From positions 1-64,000 of the forward strand of contig CAZFMJ010000004.1 in assembly GCA_964520045.1 (NCBI GenBank): a DNA stretch of 64,000 nt, in the 5' to 3' direction. The notes beneath the pieces are model-generated. The model made no database searches and had not been told where the DNA came from. It worked only from the letters and a program-made list of their open reading frames with translations. Positions 33,592 to 42,400 of the stretch are shown one piece after another. Numbering within the stretch: the first letter of the stretch is position 1; the number at the start of each line of letters is the position of its first letter. A program made the position numbers and the translations under genes. Origin of the DNA: CAZFMJ01 sp964520045. Its GTDB lineage: Bacteria; Elusimicrobiota; Elusimicrobia; Elusimicrobiales; CAZFMJ01.

Positions 33592-35195
33592 GTCTTAACA
33601 AAGGTTCTATAGCGATAGTGCTTCACGCCCACCTTCCCTTTGTCCGCCATCCGGAATATCCTAGATTTCTTGAGGAAGACTGGTTTTTTGAGGCTGTAAT
33701 AGAGACCTACATTCCCATCATATCCATGCTGGAGCGGCTGGTTAAAGACGGCATACGGCCGGCGCTTACGATATCCCTGTCCCCGACCCTCTGCGCCATG
33801 CTTGAAGACGATCTGCTGGAAAAACGCTGCAGGCAGTATCTTGAAAACCGCATGGAGCTCATCGAGGAAGAAATATCAAAAATCGGGGATCACGGTCCCG
33901 CGGCCGAAACCGCGAAAATGTACCGCGAACTGTTCAGCCAGGCTTATTCCATAATGAACAAATACAGCGGAGATCTGATAACCCCGTTTAAACAGCTCCA
34001 GCAGGCGGGCCAGATAGAAGTCATCACCTGCTCGGCAACGCATGCCCTGCTTCCGCTGATAATTCATCCCGAATCCCTGCGGGCGCAGATAACCGCCGCC
34101 GCTGACGATTACAATGACAGGTTCAACCGCAAAACAAAAGGTTTCTGGCTTCCGGAATGCGGTTATGACCACAGGATACCGCAGTTCCTTAAACTTGCCG
34201 GCGTTAAATACTTTTTTTCGGAAAGCCATACTATTAACTATTCCAGACCGCGGCCTAAAATGGGGATATACGCACCCTTAAAAACACCTTCCGGAGTAAT
34301 GACTCTGGGAAGAGACGCGGAATCGGCCCGCGAGGTCTGGAGCTCCAAATTCGGCTATCCCGGAGATCCGGCATACAGGGAATTTTATAAAGACCTTGGA
34401 TTCGACGCGGATTATGATTACATAAAACCGTATCTTCATCCTGACGGAGTGAGAAGATCCATAGGTATAAAATATCACCGCATTACGGGCACGGTGGATT
34501 TGGCAGGGAAAGAGCTTTACGACCCGTCCCTTGCCAGGGCCGCCGCGGAAAAACATGCGCTGGATTTCATAAAAAAACGGCTTAAACAGGCCGATGATAT
34601 ATATGCCGAAAAGGGCATACGCCCGATAATAACCGGCACCTACGACGCGGAACTTTTCGGACACTGGTGGTTTGAAGGACCGCTTTTTCTTGAAAATGTG
34701 CTTAGAAAAATACGGCAGGAACGGGCTCCGCTTCAGGTGGCGCTTCCTTCCGAATGCATTGAAACCTATCCCCAGCCGCAGGAAGCGGAGCCGGAAATAT
34801 CGTCATGGGGAGACAGGGGATATTTTGAGCCGTGGGCAAACGGCTCCAACGACTGGATATACCCGCCGATAATCGCATCCTCGGAGAAAATGATAGAAGC
34901 GGCCAACCGTTTCCGCCATCAGAACTTAAGCTATCTGGAAACAAGAGCGCTTAATCAGGCCGCGCGGGAAACTCTTCTCGCGCAATCCTCGGACTGGGCA
35001 TTTCTTATGAATGTCGGCACTCACCCGGAATACGCGGCGGGCAGGGTGCGACTGCACTGCAAAAACAGCGCACGGCTGATTTCAATGGTCACGGATAAAT
35101 GTATGGATGAAAGAGAGCTTCAGCAGATGGAAGCAAAAAATAATATTTTCCCGCGGATGGATTTTAGGATCTTCGCCTCAGCCTCGGCGTTTTAA
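33588..35195 (+). CDS. GH57 1,4-alpha-glucan branching enzyme
   Basis: 535 residues starting MSLNKGSIAIVLHAHLPFV; a start at 33570 is possible but would lengthen the overlap. GH57 motifs: HAHLPFVRHPEYPRFLEEDW (region 1), GFWLPECGYD with the nucleophile Glu near residue 190, and TYDAELFGHWWFEG with the acid Asp near residue 355. A C-terminal DUF1957 helical domain (RALNQAARETLLAQSSDWAFLM) completes the branching-enzyme type. It makes alpha-1,6 branches in glycogen. Strong family match; the operon with DUF4912 supports glycogen metabolism. Confidence 0.92.
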   Translation: MSLNKGSIAIVLHAHLPFVRHPEYPRFLEEDWFFEAVIETYIPIISMLERLVKDGIRPALTISLSPTLCAMLEDDLLEKRCRQYLENRMELIEEEISKIGDHGPAAETAKMYRELFSQAYSIMNKYSGDLITPFKQLQQAGQIEVITCSATHALLPLIIHPESLRAQITAAADDYNDRFNRKTKGFWLPECGYDHRIPQFLKLAGVKYFFSESHTINYSRPRPKMGIYAPLKTPSGVMTLGRDAESAREVWSSKFGYPGDPAYREFYKDLGFDADYDYIKPYLHPDGVRRSIGIKYHRITGTVDLAGKELYDPSLARAAAEKHALDFIKKRLKQADDIYAEKGIRPIITGTYDAELFGHWWFEGPLFLENVLRKIRQERAPLQVALPSECIETYPQPQEAEPEISSWGDRGYFEPWANGSNDWIYPPIIASSEKMIEAANRFRHQNLSYLETRALNQAARETLLAQSSDWAFLMNVGTHPEYAAGRVRLHCKNSARLISMVTDKCMDERELQQMEAKNNIFPRMDFRIFASASAF

Positions 35196-35205
35196 ATTAC
35201 AGAAC

Positions 35206-35396
35206 GCTGATAAACAAACCAAACCGCAAAGCGCGCAAAGGGTTTACGCTAAGAACGCAAAGATTACACAAACCCTTAACTTTCCATCCATCCCCATGCC
35301 AATGACTCCGCTGGAGAATTCTTTTTCCATCATCTCCCTCAGATTCGCTCCGTATCCTTCGCGTTTGCTTTGCGTTCTTTGCGTTTAGTCTTCGAG
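35206..35396. repeat. TTTGCGTTCTTTGCG-type inverted repeat at a convergent junction
   Basis: Left: CGCAAAGCGCGCAAAGGG and GCTAAGAACGCAAAG. Right: CTTTGCGTTCTTTGCG. The arms are complementary and fill the convergent gap between the GH57 gene and a minus-strand gene. No gene. Confidence 0.65.
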
Positions 35397-35401
35397 TTTT
35401 T

Positions 35402-35860
35402 TTACAACTGCTTCAGAAACTGCACGGAAATACGTTCCCGCGCTTCAAGCGAAGAAATTTTTGTTTTTTTTATTCCGCGGATAATAACAAGCATGTCACG
35501 GCAGGCGGAATGCTTGTCCCCGTAAACAAACGGCATGAACATATGGTTTGAGACATGGACCCTCTTCATTTCATCGCCCTGATAATAAATTTTGTCATCC
35601 CCCCTGTTCTGCAGGCACCACACAGCGGGCATTCCCAGGGTTTTAGCCGGAGATAACAACACCTGCTCATAAACAATATTCTGCCGTCTCGCTTCCTTAA
35701 GAAGGGACGATGTGCCCTGCCTGCTCCAGTATGCATGCGCCATTCCGGGGATGGCCGGCACGATCCAATAATAAATGAGAAACCCAGCAACAAACGGCAG
35801 GGCCGCCACAGCCGATATTTTCAGCAGGGCGGTGAAGGCGTTTTTCTGAGGAGCAGGCAT
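35402..35860 (-). CDS. hypothetical membrane-anchored protein
   Basis: 152 residues from MPAPQKNAF. The start at 35899 is rejected because its 13 codons lie in a CCTTCAG-type repeat. A single hydrophobic helix (VAALPFVAGFLIYYWIVPAI) precedes a soluble domain with several conserved-looking segments (PAVWCLQNRGDDKIYYQGDE, FMPFVYGDKHSACRDM). Two cysteines may pair outside the cytoplasm. No family is recognised. It follows glnA on the same strand with 45 nt between, so it could be co-transcribed. Confidence 0.55.
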   Translation of the reverse strand: MPAPQKNAFTALLKISAVAALPFVAGFLIYYWIVPAIPGMAHAYWSRQGTSSLLKEARRQNIVYEQVLLSPAKTLGMPAVWCLQNRGDDKIYYQGDEMKRVHVSNHMFMPFVYGDKHSACRDMLVIIRGIKKTKISSLEARERISVQFLKQL

Positions 35861-35861
35861 A

Positions 35862-35893
35862 GGGTTAGGCTGAAGACTGCAGGCTGCTAACCT
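35862..35893. repeat. CTGAAGACTGCAGGCTG repeat
   Basis: AGGCTGAAGACTGCAGGCTGC, same words as the CCTTCAG block at 7650-7682. Overlaps the upstream part of the membrane-protein frame. Confidence 0.5.
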
Positions 35894-35905
35894 GAACAAT
35901 TAAGG

Positions 35906-37234
35906 TCACAGAATAGGAAGATATCTTTTCACTTCATAATCCGTGACTTTGGTGCGGTAGTCATCCCACTCTATTTTTTTATTTTCGATAAACTTTTCGA
36001 AAACATGGTCTCCGAGCGCCGTCCTTAAAAAATTAGATTTTTCGGCTTCTTCAATGGCCTCTATCAAAGAGCCGGGCAGGGTCTCTATCCTCTTAGCCCT
36101 GCGCTCTATATCATCCATCTCGTATATATCCGCCTCAACCGGCTTGGCCAGCGGGATTTTATTTTTTATTCCGTCAAGCCCGGCCGCGAGCATGACCGAA
36201 AAAGCAAGATAGGGATTGCAGGCGGGGTCCGGGAATCTGCACTCTATTCTTGTGGAATACTCTTTTCCCACACGGGCCTGCGGAACCCTTACCATAGCGG
36301 ACCTGTTGCTTTTTGCCCATGCTATATAAACGGGCGCCTCAAACCCCGGCACAAGCCGTTTGTACGAATTCGTCCATTGATTGGTTATGGCGCATATTTC
36401 CCTGACATGCTTTAAAACGCCGGCGGCAAAATGTTTTGCCGTTGAAGAGAGAAAACATGCGTCCTTAGGATCAAAAAACGTATTTTTCTTCCCGGCGAAC
36501 AAGGACTGGTGCACGTGCATTCCGCTTCCATTCACCCCTCCTATAGGCTTCGGCATGAAAGAAGCGTATACCTGATGGCTGGATGCCACCTGTTTTACAA
36601 CCACCTTGTACGTTATAACGTTATCGGCCATGCTTAAAGCGTCGCCGTAGCGCAAGTCTATCTCATGCTGGCTGGAAGCGACCTCATGATGCGAATATTC
36701 AACATGTATGCCCAGCTGTTCCAGCATAAGTATGGTTTCCCGGCGCAGGTCGTGAGATTCATCCAGCGGAACCGTGTCGAAATAACCGCCATCGTCAAGT
36801 ATTTCGGGAGACTTATCATTGCGGAAATAAAAATATTCAAGCTCGGGCCCCACCATAAAATCGGTAAAACCCATTTTTTTCGCCTGCTCAAGATTTTTCT
36901 TAAGAACGTATCTTGTATCGCCGGGATAACTTTTGCCGTCGGGAGTGATTATGTCGCAGAACATTCTTGCGGTGGGAATCCCGTCGAATTTCCACGGCAT
37001 TATCCTGAATGTGGCCGGCTCCGGCACGGCAAGCAGATCGGACTCGTATATTCTGGCAAATCCCTCCACGGAAGAGCCGTCAAATCCCATGCCGTCCTTG
37101 AGCGCATGCTCCAGTTCGCGGTGGGTAATGGAAAACGATTTTAGCTGTCCCAAAATGTCGACAAACCAGAGCCGTATAAATTTTATTTCCTTGTCTTTTG
37201 CGATTTTGAGTATCTCTTTTATCCTGCTGTCCAT
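35906..37234 (-). CDS. glnA: glutamine synthetase type I (alpha-like)
   Basis: 442 residues. DGSSVEGFARI, the metal-binding GPELEYFYF, NGSGMHVHQSLF, RLVPGFEAPVYIAWAKSNRSA and RIECRFPDPACNPYLAF cover the active site, which joins ammonia to glutamate with ATP. The length fits the GSI-alpha type without the E. coli 25-residue insert; a Tyr sits at DIYEMD but the adenylylation loop is not clearly present. A GGAGGAC Shine-Dalgarno lies upstream. The response regulator ends 18 nt before its ATG, so nitrogen control by that regulator is plausible but unproven. Confidence 0.95.
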   Translation of the reverse strand: MDSRIKEILKIAKDKEIKFIRLWFVDILGQLKSFSITHRELEHALKDGMGFDGSSVEGFARIYESDLLAVPEPATFRIMPWKFDGIPTARMFCDIITPDGKSYPGDTRYVLKKNLEQAKKMGFTDFMVGPELEYFYFRNDKSPEILDDGGYFDTVPLDESHDLRRETILMLEQLGIHVEYSHHEVASSQHEIDLRYGDALSMADNVITYKVVVKQVASSHQVYASFMPKPIGGVNGSGMHVHQSLFAGKKNTFFDPKDACFLSSTAKHFAAGVLKHVREICAITNQWTNSYKRLVPGFEAPVYIAWAKSNRSAMVRVPQARVGKEYSTRIECRFPDPACNPYLAFSVMLAAGLDGIKNKIPLAKPVEADIYEMDDIERRAKRIETLPGSLIEAIEEAEKSNFLRTALGDHVFEKFIENKKIEWDDYRTKVTDYEVKRYLPIL

Positions 37235-37252
37235 TTAGTCCTCCACTTGTGG

Positions 37253-37621
37253 TTATTTAGAACGTCCGGTAGCTTTGAGTATTGCGGCATCTAATGCGGA
37301 GAAATCAATAGGTTTGGTTAAAACTATCGTGTTTTGCGACAAACCAAGCGCATAAATCACGTCCTTGGACGTGCCGGTTATAACGATAAAAGGAATTCCC
37401 TGCATGGGAGGATACATTTCCACCATAGCCTGGACGGATTCGCCCCGTATGCCGGGCATGTCTATATCCGAAATTATAAGATCGGGTTTTGATTTAATCA
37501 CTTCGGCGATAAGCTCTTTGCCGTTGGAAACGCAAATGACTTCGTTTCCGCACTCCGTGCCCAGATAATCGGAAAGCATTTCCGTTATTATGGGATCGTC
37601 ATCGGCTGTTATTATTTTCAT
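37253..37621 (-). CDS. receiver-only response regulator
   Basis: 122 residues, one REC domain. Acid pocket DDDP near residue 7, phospho-Asp in DIDMPGIRG near 52, Thr in ITGTSK, and Lys in LTKPID. No output domain, so it works as a CheY/Spo0F-type switch or by protein binding. Its ATG overlaps the stop of the DUF2064 gene by 4 bp. glnA follows 18 nt later. The partner kinase is not in this window. A start 9 codons earlier is possible but overlaps the upstream gene and lacks a Shine-Dalgarno. Confidence 0.88.
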   Translation of the reverse strand: MKIITADDDPIITEMLSDYLGTECGNEVICVSNGKELIAEVIKSKPDLIISDIDMPGIRGESVQAMVEMYPPMQGIPFIVITGTSKDVIYALGLSQNTIVLTKPIDFSALDAAILKATGRSK

Positions 37622-38247
37622 ATTTTTATTCTGGATTCCGCCGTCCATTGCTGAAGCGTTTGTTCGTCTTTGACCGTATAACTTTCCGGCAGCGGCGACA
37701 CGGTAATCCTCAAATGTTTCGCCTTTTCCGACAATTCGTCAAACTGACGTTTTGACGGCCATGGATACCCCTCGAAAATCTGCGGATAGAAAGCCCCCAC
37801 CGAAAAAAGATAAATTCCCCCGTCCTGAGACTGGCCCGCGGCGATATTGCGCTCGGCGCAGGCGTCAAAAGCTTTGTCGATAATTTCAGGGGAAACCCCG
37901 GGAGAAAAAACCGAAAGCACCGCTACTTTTCCGGCCCCGGCGCTGAACGACCATTTTATCGCGTCCATAAGCCGTTCACCGCACGAAGACTTTATCTTAG
38001 GCTCCAGAAACCCCGGGTCATCAGAATGAAGCCACATAAGATCCGGAAATTTGGGCGTCTTTTCATACACAAGCACCGGATATATCTTTTTAATCCGCCT
38101 GATAAGTCCATAAACGCTTTTAGCTATATCCGTATATATGCGGCAGGCGCGTTCGGGACCGAATATTTCCACGACTGCCGGCTCCAGCCTGTCAGGCTGA
38201 GGCGCGTTAAGGAAAAGGATCAAACATCTTTCTCTTATATTGGACAT
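37618..38247 (-). CDS. DUF2064 (TIGR04282-like) glycosyltransferase-fold protein
   Basis: 209 residues. ILFLNAPQPD at the N-terminus and QDGGIYLFSVGAFYP with FEGYPWPSKRQFDEL in the second half match the DUF2064/TIGR04282 family, thought to have a nucleotide-sugar transferase-like fold. The family's central SDCPGL motif is replaced by SVFSPGV, so the metal site may be lost. Function unknown. It is the first gene of a run with the response regulator, glnA and a membrane protein. Confidence 0.7.
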   Translation of the reverse strand: MSNIRERCLILFLNAPQPDRLEPAVVEIFGPERACRIYTDIAKSVYGLIRRIKKIYPVLVYEKTPKFPDLMWLHSDDPGFLEPKIKSSCGERLMDAIKWSFSAGAGKVAVLSVFSPGVSPEIIDKAFDACAERNIAAGQSQDGGIYLFSVGAFYPQIFEGYPWPSKRQFDELSEKAKHLRITVSPLPESYTVKDEQTLQQWTAESRIKI

Positions 38248-38257
38248 AAAACAAAGA

Positions 38258-38360
38258 AGGTAGATGGTAAACGGTAGACGGTAAACGAAAGAATGAAGAA
38301 AATAAATGGAAGAAAATTTATATCTGTTTTTGTTTTACCATCTACCGTCTACCGTCTACC
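38258..38360. repeat. composite inverted repeat, GGTAGACGG family
   Basis: Left arm AGGTAGATGGTAAACGG with GTAGACGGTAAACG, A-rich core AATAAATGGAAG, right arm TTTTACCATCTACCG and TCTACCGTCTACC. The arms could pair over about 25 bp. Between the PorV gene and the DUF2064 gene. Confidence 0.8.
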
Positions 38361-38361
38361 C

Positions 38362-38399
38362 CAATATGACCCCGCCACACAAGTGGTGGGGTCATATTG
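38362..38399 (-). other. strong 17-bp hairpin after the PorV stop
   Basis: CAATATGACCCC (38362-38373) pairs with GGGGTCATATTG (38388-38399). The stem extends through GCCAC/GTGGT with one G-U pair to an ACAA loop. It starts 5 nt downstream of the PorV stop. There is no U tract, so it may block 3' decay or mark the transcript end by another route. Confidence 0.7.
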
Positions 38400-38404
38400 A
38401 GTTG

Positions 38405-39358
38405 TTAGAATCTTACGGAAAGGGTATACCTGAAAGTATTTCCTAGATCTCCGAATGGAACCCATGCGAAATCAACATTAAACTTTGAATACTGCAGTCC
38501 GGCTCCGGACGAGATGCCTTTGAGCCCGTCTATATTCCTGTAATGATTTGTATAGCCGAACCGGAGCGCCCCGCTGAGCTTTTGCATTATTTTACGGCTG
38601 TATTCCGCGCCCGCGGCGAAAAACGTATTGGTATCCCTGTATTTAATAAAATCTATATCGGCCCTGAGCCCCGGCAAAAATGTATATCCCAGTCCCAAAA
38701 CGCCGCAGACAGGAAGGGGATCCGAACCCTGATTATATTTAAGTTTGCTTCCGAAATTCCTTATTCCCACCGCGACATCAAGCGGTCTGTCATACAAAGG
38801 CCGCATCTGTATGCCGACGTCAAAAGCCGCTGCTCCCGCGGACACGGCGTCTATTTTTTCCCGCACATATTTAACAGTGCCTCCGATGCCGAAATATTTG
38901 GCCATTCTGTAGGAATAACTCAGCGCATACGCCATATTTGAAGCGTCGAAAAGACCGGCGGCGAGATCGGTGTCTTCCGTGCGCCTTTCCATTTCCGTTA
39001 CGGACATATTATAAACGGAAATACCCACCGCCTGGCGGGAATATCCGTCCTGTTTGTCAAAGGGATAAGCGAATGACATGAACTCATAATTCGTATCCTG
39101 AAAATAGGTCACATGCTGGCCAGCGAATTCAGGAGAAGTCATTTTTGTCAGTCCGGCCGGATTATAATAACCGGAATACACGTCGTCGGCCAGCGCCGAA
39201 TAAGCGTCCGCCATTCCTCCGGCGCGGGAACCCGCGCCGAATTTTAAAAATTGAGCGCCGCTTGTGCCCGCGTAATCGGCAAGGGCGTATGCCGCTCCCT
39301 GACATAAACCGGCGGCAAAAACAATAAAAACAGCTGTCCTATAAAATTTTGTTTTCAT
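38405..39358 (-). CDS. PorV/PorQ-family outer membrane protein
   Basis: 317 residues with a signal peptide (FYRTAVFIVFAAGLCQGAAYA). The start DYAGTSGAQFLKFGAGSRAG and the DDVYSGYYNPAGL segment are hallmarks of PorV/PorQ (UPF0164-like) barrels, followed by beta-strand repeats ending in the aromatic C-terminus RYTLSVRF. PorV in Bacteroidota carries type IX substrates to their surface anchor. Here it follows the giant FlgD-tailed protein on the same strand, which supports a similar shuttling role. AAAGGGGA lies before the ATG. Confidence 0.88.
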   Translation of the reverse strand: MKTKFYRTAVFIVFAAGLCQGAAYALADYAGTSGAQFLKFGAGSRAGGMADAYSALADDVYSGYYNPAGLTKMTSPEFAGQHVTYFQDTNYEFMSFAYPFDKQDGYSRQAVGISVYNMSVTEMERRTEDTDLAAGLFDASNMAYALSYSYRMAKYFGIGGTVKYVREKIDAVSAGAAAFDVGIQMRPLYDRPLDVAVGIRNFGSKLKYNQGSDPLPVCGVLGLGYTFLPGLRADIDFIKYRDTNTFFAAGAEYSRKIMQKLSGALRFGYTNHYRNIDGLKGISSGAGLQYSKFNVDFAWVPFGDLGNTFRYTLSVRF

Positions 39359-39368
39359 AATTCCCCTT

Positions 39369-39450
39369 TACGGTAGATAGTAAACGGTAGAAGGCAGACG
39401 GAAAAACAAACTGTTTTTTTCTCCGTCTACCGTCTCCCATCTACCGTCTT
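39369..39450. repeat. inverted repeat between the giant gene and the PorV gene
   Basis: CGGTAGATAGTAAACGG with TAGAAGGCAGACGG on the left, AAAAACAAACTG core, CTCCGTCTACCGTCTCCC with ATCTACCGTC on the right. It ends 3 nt before the giant gene's stop and 10 nt upstream of the PorV ATG, so the hairpin could tune the two products' ratio. Confidence 0.8.
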
Positions 39451-39453
39451 AAT

Positions 39454-42400
39454 TTACTGATACCTGCTGTCCTTTACTACCGCCATCTTGAAGAAATCCT
39501 TCTTACCATCGAGCTTAATCTCGCCTATGTATACGCCGGAGGCCACAGGCTGGCCCGTCTTATTGACTCCGTTCCAAGCATACACCGTCGTCTGGCCCGC
39601 GGTATAGGGGAGCGTATCGTCCCACACAAGTTCGCCGGCCATGTTGTATATTTTGAGAAGCAGATTGCCGCTCATTCCGGCGGGCACAAAAATCCGTATG
39701 CAGGTGCCTCTTGTGACGCACTGCGCGCCGGCCGTATATCCGCCCATTCCGGCAAGCATATTCGTGCTCTTGGTTTTAAGGCTCAGATTAAACGGATTCG
39801 GGAAGTTATAAGCCTTAAATTCCGTTCCGGTATACGCCACAGTGGAACCAACAACAGGAGCAACTGTAACCAGAGTGGAATAGAACACGGTGTATACGGA
39901 CATATGGCCGATATTGACGGAGATGGTGTTATTGAACGGATCTACCGCCTTGCCGTCCTCTTGTATCTGATACGAACAGGAGGAACAGGGCAGATAATAG
40001 ACATTGAGCATGTCCGGATTATTGGTGGCGGTAGATTTAGTCAGGTCATATGAAAGCGTTATCCTTGCCTTTTTCTGCAAAGTATGGCTTATTCCAGCAG
40101 GCAGGAAGAAATCATAGAAAGAGCTGAACGGAGTATAGTTAGTCGCGCTTCCTGCGCCTCCGGCCTGAGCTTTATATCCGCCTCCATCCTGATTTTTAAC
40201 CGCAAGGATAGCCCCATAAAGTTCCACCGGCAATCCTTTGGAAGCGGCTATCTTAGCGATATTTTCACCGTCATCGTATTTTGACACGGACACCGTCGTA
40301 AACGCGTTTCCGCTGTCTTCGAACCTGCGTATGACCACGGTCACGGTGGTATTCACCACCGCATAAGTGCTGCCTTCCAAAGCAAAACTGCCGGCTTCAA
40401 ATTCGGCGGAAGTATGCTCTGTCTCGGTGGAAGCGGATTCAAGCTCCACCATGCCTCCGTTCATGTTCGTAATCTTCTCCTGCGCCCCGGCGCTTATGCC
40501 GGTATAGAAGTCGAACGTTTTGTATATCATGAAATTCGCCCGTTCAAGGCTGTTGGGATCTATTTCATTGATATACGCGGAGGAGATTATTATCTGGAAT
40601 CTGTTCTCTCCCGCCCCCGGCTTATATGCGGCCGTCATCTGCTTGCGGTCAAAAGATATTGTTTTTGACCCTAATACGAAACTGCCGGTTCCCGAACTCA
40701 ATATTATGGCATCGAGATCATTATCCGAAGGCAGTCTGTTCCTAAGCGCTTTTGAGCAGGTGAATTTAAGCTGGAACTGCGTGGCGCCGGCCAAATCCAA
40801 AGTCCTCTTGGTTGTGGCGGCGCAATCGCCTATCGCCGGCCTGAAAGTAAGAATCTGGCCGGGAACAGAGGCTGTCGATTCAGCCTGAGTGAACCTTACC
40901 ATCCCCTCCACGGGAAACACTATATCGCCTCCAAACGGCGGCACAAGCGCCATGACATAAGTTATATCGGGCTTAAATCCGGAGATGGCATACTGATCCA
41001 CCGTGTTGGATTCGGAATTAACCAGCACTGTGCCCACGACAAATTCCGTAAATCCGTCATTCGCGGCGACTATCATGCCTATCTCGTTCGCACTGGGCGA
41101 AGTCCACCCACCGGGAGCGGTTGTATCCGGCTTGCGTATCGCGCCTGAAATAGTGGCTCCTTTTTCAAGCACAACAGAGCCGATATCCTTGCTTCCCGCC
41201 TGCGTTATGGCGAAAGTGGCGTTAGTAACCGCATAGTTGAGGCTGACCGCCCTTATGGTATACGTGCCTACGGAAAGACCCAGCACCTCAAATCTTCCGT
41301 CAGGGTCGGTTATGGCCTCTATATCGCCCATAGGATTATTCTTGGGCAGAGTGCCGTAGGGCTGTATAAACACTGCGGCCACCGGGAATCCCCTCATATC
41401 CCCGAACGGATAGGAAAGAGGCCCGCTGTCTACGGTGACAATCGTTCCCTGCAGATCTCCGCGCATCTGTTCAAGGCTGAAATTGACCTCCGTGGTTTTG
41501 GTCAAATCGATAGCACGTTTAACGGTTTCCTTGTAAACTTCCGTGGAACCGGAAACATTTGCAGTCTGCTCTCTGGGAGCCGCCGTAATATCAAAATACC
41601 TGGAAATATAGGTGGATACCCACACGCTGTATCTGCCGTCCCTATTGGTCATGGTCTGTATGGTCATGGGATTGACCACATAAGAAGGCTTCGCCAGCAT
41701 CTTTACATTAGCCAGAGGCGCTCCGCCGTCGGAATTTACAACAAGCCCGGTAAGCGCCTGACCCTGATTCAGGTCAAAAACCCCGAGGTCCCGTGTTTCT
41801 CCGGCGACAGGTTTAATTCCTGTTTTTATAACCGGCGAATAGTTCTGGGCGCCCTGCCTCATGTAGCCTATGTCCCAGCTGGTCTGTTCGCATCTGACGT
41901 CATAATAGATGTCGGGCAGAACGGGACCTATTTTAACGGTTCCGTCATATTCCACCGGCCTGCCTATCCCGTTTACGGTAACGCTGGTTCCGGACAGATA
42001 ATACCCGCCCTGCACCCATGGATTCGATATCGCGTAGCAGGAGAAGTTCGGAGCGAGCAGAGACGCGTTGTTCTGCGCGATTATAGACACTGTGTTCATG
42101 TCGCGAAGCTTAAACTTCAGGAACGCGCCCTGCTTTAATATCACATTCTGATTGCTCAGATTCTGCTGGAGACCTCCGGTTACGGTAACATCCGGGAACT
42201 TTATAGGCGAAGCCACGTATTTGACCGTTCCGCTGGAATCTTTCACATCCCTTACCTGCAGGGTATAGTACCCGCCCCTTTGCAGGCCGGCCATCGAGTA
42301 GGCCGCGGAATTGGAAAGAGTATTGGTGAACACGTTGCCCAGCATGGCGGCAGTGGAACGCACTACCTGATTACTGTTATTGAGCAGGGTAAGCTGAAGC

